Positions 57,183-64,000 of a stretch of 64,000 bases of DNA are shown in pieces. The position numbers and the translations under genes were made by a program. Origin of the DNA: Pseudocercospora fijiensis CIRAD86. Lineage: Eukaryota > Ascomycota > Dothideomycetes > Mycosphaerellales > Mycosphaerellaceae. The DNA is taken from positions 2,569,122-2,633,121 of the forward strand of contig NW_006921535.1 in NCBI RefSeq assembly GCF_000340215.1. Direction: 5' to 3'. Below the pieces are notes generated by a model. That model worked only from the letters and a program-made list of their open reading frames with translations, did no database searches and was not told where the DNA came from. Each line of letters starts with the position of its first letter. Position 1 is the stretch's first letter.

Positions 57183-58227
57183 TTCGCGCGCTTCTGACTG
57201 AAACCAAGTCTTTTGGTCGTTTGTAGCTGTTATCGCTGTAGATAAACTGTGGCAGCAGCTGTATAGCTTGCTGATGTGTGTTGAGTCCTCCGGCTTCGGC
57301 TCGGTTCAAAGGACAAGCTCGGCCCATTGAGAAGACCTTTTGGAAGACCCGCCGAGTCGAACTGCGCTACCACTTGATCGATGACTACGATTGAGCATGG
57401 ATACTTGCCAAATGACAATCCACCACATAATGAGATGCTCTTTAGAGAAAAGATTGATGTTTCGTGTAAGGAGCAGCGAGGGCAGAACGCGAACGCGAAA
57501 GAGCAACGGTCACTCTTGGCACTTTGGTGCTTCTTTCTTCACTCACCGATCAGGCACAGTCAGTCCTATAATTACACCCTCTTGCTGCGATCGCGAACGA
57601 ACTGTAACGACGAATCCAACACACGAGTCGCTCAGAACGAAGTTGTTGCGATCAATGAGAACAGCGGAGGCAAAGCTTCGCCCTGGGCCTGCCCGCCTGG
57701 CGCGTTATGAAAGAGCATTGCAAGCGAAGCATATTGTACATATGTTACAAGAAATTGAAAACTTGTTCGTATGAGAAAGTATCTTCATCCATGAGATGTT
57801 CCAGAATGCCTCCGATTCCTGCTCCTCCTCATCACCTTACCTTCTGCCCTGCAAACGAGGGAACGAGCACGGCAAGCACAACACCCGGCTTCCTTTGCGA
57901 AAGTACAACCATCATCCTCACTCTGGAAAAAGCATTGGAACCAATGACTCGGATCGCATTCTGATTCAAGGCAATGCATGGCGGATGAGAATTAGATGTA
58001 AAGCATCCCCTTGTTGTGATAAGCAGCCTGAATTCTCAAAGCCAGCTCAGGTGACCTCTCCGCACGAAGCGAGATCGGTGTAACCGAGGGTGGACGACTC
58101 GACCAGGGCAGTTCAAGACGGTAATGCCAATTGAGGACGCTCCCGATCCCATATAAGGATGTCAGATCCAAACAAGTCATAATATCTTTCTCGCCTGATA
58201 AGAAGTAGATCTACACGAGTATAAATC
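57183..58227. promoter_or_regulatory. Long divergent intergenic region, GST-like / monooxygenase
   Basis: 1,045 bp without a credible gene; several short overlapping frames show no family resemblance. ATATAAGG at 58151-58158, about 70 bp upstream of the monooxygenase ATG, is a reasonable TATA box for that gene. No other site was recognised. Confidence 0.4.
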
Positions 58228-59932
58228 ATGGCACCGAGACGCGGATTATCATCGCAGTCGGAGACGTTGTCGAATGGCGCTAATGGGACAGCAAGTCACT
58301 TGAATGGCAGCCCCGTGCAACTTGATCTGGATGCTCTAATCATAGGCGGGGGCTTTGCAGGCGTGTATCTGCTTCATCGACTTCGCCAGGAAGGCTTTAA
58401 TGTCAAGATTGCCGAGGCCGGATCTGCACTAGGCGGTATATGGTATTGGAACAACTATCCCGGTGCTCGCGTTGATAGTCCATGGCCGGTGTATCAGCTG
58501 TCGATTCCAGAAGTGTTTAGCACTTTTGAATGGAAGGAGCACTATCCAGGCAGTGCAGAGCTGCAACGATACTTCGAACATGCCGACAAAGTGCTGAACA
58601 TTAGTAAAGACACCTTATACCACACTCGTGTCAAGGCTGCAACGTGGGATGATGAAAGTCACCGATGGCACGTCGAATGCGATAATGGAACCAAGATCAC
58701 GGCCAAATTCATGCATTGCTGTCTTGGATTTGCAGCAAAGCGGCACTTTCCAGACTGGCCAGGCTTCGATGACTTCCAAGGCTATGTTTGCCATTCATCT
58801 TTCTGGCCCAAGGAAGGCATAGACATGAGAGGCAAAAGAGTAGGCGTAGTCGGGAATGGCGCTACAGGCATCCAGATAGCCCAGGAATCCGCAAAAGACG
58901 CCGAACATCTGTCTGTATTCATCAGAACGCCAAACACATGTATCCCGATGAATCAAAGACCAGTCGACCCGATCAAAGCCAAGAAGGACCTCGAAGACTA
59001 CATCCCGCGGATGCTGCAGAAGGAGCGATTCCGCACCATGGGAGGGTTCTTGTATAGTGATCCCACGAAGACGATCAAGGAGACTTCGCCAGAGGAGCGC
59101 GAGCGGATCCTTCAGCATGCCTGGGACAACGGAGGTTTCGAAATTCTCTTCACCTTTGCCGAANNNNNNNNNNNNNNNNNNNNNNNNNNNNNNNNNNNNN
59201 NNNNNNNNNNNNNNNNNNNNNNNNNNNNNNNNNNNNNNNNNNNNNNNNNNNNNNNNNNNNNNNAGAGAGACCCCAATTGAGAAGCTCGTTCCTCAGGGCA
59301 TCGTTACAGCCGACGGTAAATTGCATGAGCTGGACATTCTTGCGCTGGCCACAGGATTTGACTCGCTTACTGGTGGCTTCATGGAAATCGACATCAAAGG
59401 CATTGACGGCGAGGCCCTGAAGCAGAAGTGGAGTGGCGAGCAGGGTGCGTTGTCGTACCTTGGCCTGTGTGTCAATCAGTTTCCCAGCAAGTTATACCAG
59501 CATTGCATGTGAAAAAACAACCTGCTGACGTCTCCAGACATGTTCTATACCTATGGCCCTCACGCTCCAACCGCATATGGCAACGGGCCATCGATCGTAG
59601 AGCCGCAATGCGAGTGGATCCTGAAGACCATGCAGCTCATGGCTAAAGATGGCAAGACCAAGATCAACGCCCAGGCTCAAGCAGAGCAAGAGTGGAAGAA
59701 GGTTGTGAATGAGCTCCACGCTGCAACGGTCAGAGATAGTGTAGACTCGTGGTACATGGTATGACCATGCTGTCCCAGATGGTCGTAGACTTTGGCTGAC
59801 TCGCCTTTCCAGGGCACCAACATTCCTGGCAAGCCGCGTCAGGCGCTAAACTATGCAGGTGGCTTAGCAAACTATATTGATTCCATCAATGGAAGTCAAG
59901 AGAAGGGCTTTGAGGGCTTCGACCTTTCGTGA
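58228..59932 (+). CDS. Baeyer-Villiger (type I, FAD/NADPH) monooxygenase with assembly gap
   Basis: The reading frame is 58228-59163, gap 59164-59263, then 59264-59486, 59538-59758 and 59813-59932. The first visible intron (59487-59537) has a GC donor, A|GCAAGT, and CCAG acceptor; it is needed to join ...NQFP to NMFYTYGPHAPTA. The last intron is 54 nt (GTATGA...CCAG). ALIIGGGFAGVYLLHRL (36-52) binds FAD. GGIWYWNNYPGARVDSPWP matches the conserved Trp/Tyr block. FQGYVCHSSFWP (183-194) is the F-x-G-x3-H-x3-W-P fingerprint of type I Baeyer-Villiger enzymes. VGVVGNGATGIQIA is the NADPH Rossmann motif, and ALATGFDSLTGG follows after the gap. It inserts oxygen next to ketones; the substrate is unknown. 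312 plus 187 residues are visible, so about 50 are likely missing. Confidence 0.88.
59164..59263. other. Assembly gap (100 N) inside the monooxygenase gene
   Basis: A run of 100 N, again probably a fixed-size placeholder. The coding phase differs on its two sides, so the true gap is not exactly 100 bp, or it hides an intron. Confidence 0.98.
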
Positions 59933-60118
59933 GTTATGAGGTAGGAATAGGAATGCAGCAGGGACAAAGAGGATGGTATCACGCACAGCGCAGTGGATTA
60001 CTTACGTAATACTGCCTTGCTAGCTGTTCAATATAGCTTCGTTAATTGCCTATGTTCCTCTTGTTCTATAGTCTAAAATACAGTGTGAAAATCCTTCTCC
60101 TACTAAGAGGTTACGTAC
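59933..60118. other. 3' flank of the monooxygenase gene
   Basis: A short transition in which composition shifts toward the RIP-mutated style after about 60000; no feature was recognised. Confidence 0.5.
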
Positions 60119-60345
60119 TGTTATGTAACTAAGCTTACGCGTTATACACCCCCTTAGCTTATATAAAAGGGGTGCACCTTCTATTTTAGGCAAGGTAGTA
60201 TTAGCTAGTAACCGGCCCCACACACCTAGGCTGAGTTTTAAGCCTATATAAGAGGCCTCCTTCTATATTATAGATAGAGCACTAACCTCGTATAGTATAT
60301 TATTTATATTACACTTCTATAATGCCTATATTATAGGGCTCTAGT
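60119..60345 (+). repeat. Possible 5' LTR of the right-hand retrotransposon
   Basis: It begins TGTTATGTAACTAAGC, as many LTRs do. ATATAAAAGG at 60161-60170 and CTATATAAGAGG near 60244 are two TATA-like boxes. It lies upstream of a plus-strand gag. The 3' partner would be outside the window, so it cannot be confirmed here. Confidence 0.4.
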
Positions 60346-61380
60346 TATTAGCCTAAGCAACCGTCTTATTATCCTATTATACTAAACATAGCTGCCTATA
60401 TTGCTATAGGTTATATTACCCTCGGTAGCCTATACTATTACTACTAGTAGTAGTAGTAGTATTAGTTTCCGTCCTTTATTAGAGCCGAAGGTAGGGCTAT
60501 CTCTTTATATCTAACAGGTTCGGGTATATTAAAGGTAGTCTCTAGGCACGAATAGCTATAACTAAAGCGAGGGTATAATAAGAGCCTACGATACGGACGA
60601 TACCGAAGTATCTTAAGGGGCTATTACGACAAGTAGAGAAACCTCTTAACAAAGGCATCGCTTTAACCCCGAAAAGCTACAAACCCTTAGGACTATTATA
60701 GCTTAGGGCCTAGTCTATAGCTATAGCTAGCTTCTAAGGACTCGGCTCCGGGTCGAAGACCTATTTAGCACTACTTGCTCGAGATAAGCCCCGCCTAAGG
60801 AGGAGATAGACTAATTACCTATCGGCCTTGCTTGGTTTGCTAAGACTATTAATTGATAGCAAATACGGATTATAGGTCGGATAGCCGGGGAGTCCCCTAT
60901 TAATCGGGTAGGGCGTTCCTAGATTCGTAGCCTCGCTTAGATAGTACTTAGCCTTCTACTAGAAAAAGAAGGCTACTACCCCCCTACCTAGCTAAAGGAG
61001 ATACGAGCTAGTTTCTAGGATCTAGGAGTAAACAGAGATTGTAGTCTCTCCCTCCGAGCGGCTTTTGTCTAAAATCTACTAAACTAAGCTCCTAGAGGTA
61101 GTTAGGCGACCCCTAGGAGGCTAAATCCTAATACTACCCTAGGAGTAATACTAGGAGAAACAGCCTAATATACTACTCTCTCGCATAGCAATATTACAAC
61201 AAACCAAACAGACTAAAGTTACTAAAAACACATTTATATAGCATTCTATTTCAACTTTATATAGCATTCTATTTTAACTATTTCAACTATTTTACAACAA
61301 TCGAATAAGCTCTAGCTCTAGCAAAAACGAACATCGAGAATTAGCGGAATCCTCTAAATCCGAAAACGCCCCTAATCCTA
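60346..61380. other. Leader of the right-hand retrotransposon
   Basis: RIP-mutated sequence without a recognised protein. It includes a (TAG)n-like run near 60440-60465 and leads into the gag relic. Confidence 0.4.
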
Positions 61381-62960
61381 TTAACGAAGAAATTAGGCGG
61401 CGACTAGTTAATATAAGTGAGCCTCCTACGCCCTCTACGCTAGAGGCACTCTATACTGTCCTTATAAAAATAATAAAGAAGCAAACTAAGCTTCTCCGTT
61501 AAAACAAGCGTCGCCCGCTAGAGCTAGAGAGTAGGGCAAATCCCCTATTCGAAGGGTAGAACGCTACAGTATATATTAAGCGCTTTAAGGAAGGCTTAGT
61601 TAATTACGAGCTCGATAGAGAATCCGACTAGTATAAGATTCGGTCCTTTACGAGGACTACCTCCTCTAAGCTTTACCGAACCCTTAAAACCCTAGTTAGC
61701 TACCTAGAAAAGGACGACAAGTCTAATACCAACTAGGAGACCTTTAAGATAGCCTTTATAAGGGAATATCGGGAGCGCGATAGCCGTCGCATTAAAGGCA
61801 GTCGTACGTAGCTCGAGTCCCTCTACTTAGTAAGGCGTACTAAGGATAACGACCTAAAGGGGTATATCCGCGAGTTTGTCGAGTTAGCGGATAGCATCGA
61901 ATAGAGTAACCTCGAAAACTCTTAGAGAATAAGGCTACTCCTCTAGGGGTTGCCGTAGCCTATAGCTTAGCGTATCTTCCGTCGCTATAAGCTTAGCGAG
62001 GCCGATCCTAAGAGCTTTAGGAAGTACAAAGAGGTCCTAGTGTATATTAAGGCCGACATTAATAGTATAGCCGATACGAGGAAGTTTATCTACGGCGAAG
62101 ACCGGAATAACCTAGCGTAGGTTAGGAAAGAAGCCTTAGTAAGCAAGGGACCTAAGTTCCTTCCTAAATCGCAAAGTAGTCCTAAGACTATAACTCCTAC
62201 TATTACTAAGCACTCTTAGGATGTCGCGGACTTAGCTAAATCCCTAGCCTAGCTAAACCTAAATGCGAAAGCATTATAGCGAGTTAGGGAGGTTATTAAT
62301 ACTACTATACTAGGCGATATACTACTAGTCTACTAGGTTTCAGATCCTAACTACCCTAAAGCCCCTTTAGTAGACGTCTACGCTATACGGAAGATCTATT
62401 CTAACTTAGATAGCAAGTGCTAGATATATAGCGGGTTCAAACATATCTAATCGTCCTACCCTATCTAGAAAGAGCTTCTTAAAAGGAAGCTTATTATGCA
62501 AGTAAATAGCCGATTCTACTATATAGACACCGGCGACAAGATTGATTTCGAATAGGATCGGAGAGCCCTAAAGCTGCCTTAGCTAAAGACCCTTCTAGAA
62601 AAGAAGTACGGTAGTAAGATCGAGTTTAAGGACACTAGGAACAGTACCCTCGCCGCTATTACTAAACGAGAAACTTAGAAGGTTAGGGCAAAATAGGTTA
62701 AGGAGCGGAGCAGTAATAGTACTACTAAGCCTATTAAGGTCAACTTTGTTTCTTAGAATCCGGACGCAGTTACTAATATTTACGCGGTTACTAAGAATAG
62801 TATAGATGTCTACGCTGCTATACGGTCTCAGACCTAGTCCTAAAACAAGGGTAAGAGCCCTTAGAATCCTATACGCCCTAGTACGGCGGCCCCTACTAGG
62901 GTACTAAAGAACAAGGCGGCCGACAAGGCTAAACAATAACGAGAATCAACCGCTAAAACT
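61380..62960 (+). pseudogene. Retrotransposon Gag relic with mutated zinc knuckle
   Basis: The stop-tolerant plus-strand reading is a typical Gag: PLFEG-x-NATVYIKRFKEGL (from about 61540), SYLEKDDKSNTN, FIREYRERDSRRIKG, LVRRTKDNDLKGYIREFVEL. A CCHC knuckle lies at 62418-62461, but two of its Cys are now Tyr (C-x2-Y-x4-H-x4-Y), both TpG-to-TpA changes. Stops are TAG/TAA at presumed Trp/Gln codons. Confidence 0.65.
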
Positions 62961-64000
62961 AAGACTCTCTAGACAGCTACAGACCGCGCTGCCCGATCTA
63001 GCACCGCACCTAGTACCGCACCTAGCACCCTACCTATAGAAAGCCTAGTCGTCCTAGAGACTCTAGAGGTCGATATAGAGGATGTTGCTACCGATATTAG
63101 TAGTACCCTAGGCCTAGCTAACCTACCTGCCTATAAGCGGAAGTTATCCGACCTAAAGAGCTTTCGCTTTAATAGGTATATAAAGAAGTATAGTACTAGC
63201 CTAGCTAACTCTTTAGACACAAAGGCAAACGCTCTCTTCTAGGCTTTATAGTTCCTAGACCTTAAGTCTAATATATCTATAGGAGAGCTGCTAGCGTACG
63301 GTTTGCCTACTAATCTGTTCTAGAGCCGAATCCCTAACGATGCTACCTTTATAAAAGACCTCGCTACCCTCCGAAGAAAACAGGGACGAGAAGACTATAT
63401 TAATATCTCCTCCCTACAGTTCCTTCCTAAATTTTCTTTAGGTGCCTAAGAGTTAGTAGAAGGCGAATCGGTAACCTACGAGAACTAAGAGACTATCGAT
63501 AATGCTAACGAAGAGGGAGTTAAGGAGATAGGCCGAGGGGATAGTAATAATCCCGACCCTACTCTAGTTTCAGTTTCTATTAAGGCTGTCCGATTTACTA
63601 GCTAACAAATCGGTCGAGTAGGACCTCCTCGACCTAAGGAACTTTATTCTATCCCTAATAATATAGACCTTTCCGTAGTTACCCGTTCCTTCGCCGTCGT
63701 TCCCGCTATCTACATTTAAGTTACTATCGGGAGCTATAGTTAATAGATGCTAGCAATGCTTAATAATAGTTCGGAGTTACTTATTATAAGTAAGCGTTAG
63801 GCTAAACAACTTAGGCTGCCGATAAACAGAGACATTTCCCTCGGTATATAGGGAGTAAATAGGGAGGTTGCGCTAGTAGGTGCTTGCTACAATATTATAG
63901 TAGACGCCTTCGGTATATGCTTTTCCTTTACCTTCTAGATTGCCGCCGACCTAAATACGCTAATTATTCTAGGTCGACTATAGTCTCGTATAACCCGAGG
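62961..64000 (+). pseudogene. Retrotransposon linker and aspartic protease relic, cut by the window end
   Basis: The frame continues from Gag through a Ser/Thr/Ala/Pro-rich linker (about 62995-63080) to a protease-like part, ending past an ILGRL strand. The active site reads MLNNSSELLII near 63757, where D-x-G-S-E is expected; Asp to Asn and Gly to Ser are both TpG-to-TpA changes. AKQLRLPI follows as in the family. Reverse transcriptase would lie beyond the window, so the superfamily is not determined, though the Gag-protease layout suits Ty3/Gypsy. Confidence 0.6.

Noticed and set aside
57391..57774. Plus-strand open frame of 127 residues in the GST-monooxygenase intergenic region
   Set aside because: The translation is low in protein-like pattern, overlaps other short frames on both strands and has no plausible motif.

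Overview
The window looks like a chromosome segment of a filamentous ascomycete (Pezizomycotina, probably a dothideomycete). The genes have short GT-AG introns of about 36-130 bp with CTRAC-type branch sites. They include fungal families such as a Zn2Cys6 regulator, an APC-type permease, a vacuolar alkaline phosphatase and a Baeyer-Villiger monooxygenase. They alternate with large blocks of repeats that carry the signature of repeat-induced point mutation (RIP): CpA/TpG is almost absent, TpA is abundant and CpG is kept. In those blocks the former coding frames survive, but TAG/TAA stops sit where Trp or Gln is expected.

Layout. 1-4580: a palindromic pair of RIP-mutated Mutator-like (MULE) elements. 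4581-5280: a small unmutated island with a broken gene. 5290-30220: about 25 kb of RIP-mutated nested elements. These are an unidentified element with minisatellites, a RecQ-like helicase relic (minus strand) split by a 13.6-kb insertion flanked by 114-bp direct repeats, and, inside that insertion, a Ty3/Gypsy chromovirus followed by a roughly 1,570-codon relic frame of unknown function. 30220-51620: gene island 1. It holds a glycine-zipper protein, vacuolar alkaline phosphatase, neutral ceramidase, splicing factor SPF27, an MFS transporter, a Zn2Cys6 regulator, an Asp/Glu racemase-like enzyme, a cytochrome b2-type FMN dehydrogenase and an amino acid/GABA permease. 51780-53170: a RIP-mutated patch. 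53600-59932: gene island 2, with a secreted S10 carboxypeptidase, a GST-like protein and a Baeyer-Villiger monooxygenase. 60000-64000: another RIP-mutated LTR retrotransposon, cut by the window end after its protease.

Functional grouping. The ceramidase and SPF27 genes are divergent across 322 bp, and the racemase-like and FMN dehydrogenase genes are divergent across about 600 bp. The run of Zn2Cys6 regulator, racemase-like enzyme, cytochrome b2-type dehydrogenase and permease could be a small catabolic cluster for a hydroxy, dicarboxylic or amino acid; this is inferred from order only. Two runs of 100 N interrupt the MFS and monooxygenase genes.

Points that deserve follow-up are the long unknown relic frame behind the chromovirus, the RIP-decoded helicase and its split, four degenerate copies of a 183-bp hairpin-bearing tandem repeat at 45.1-45.8 kb, three clustered single-base indels in the alkaline phosphatase gene, a GC-AG intron, and a 15-nt microexon. 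I did not see a clearly novel defence or other functional system; the unknown long frame is the best candidate for something undescribed.
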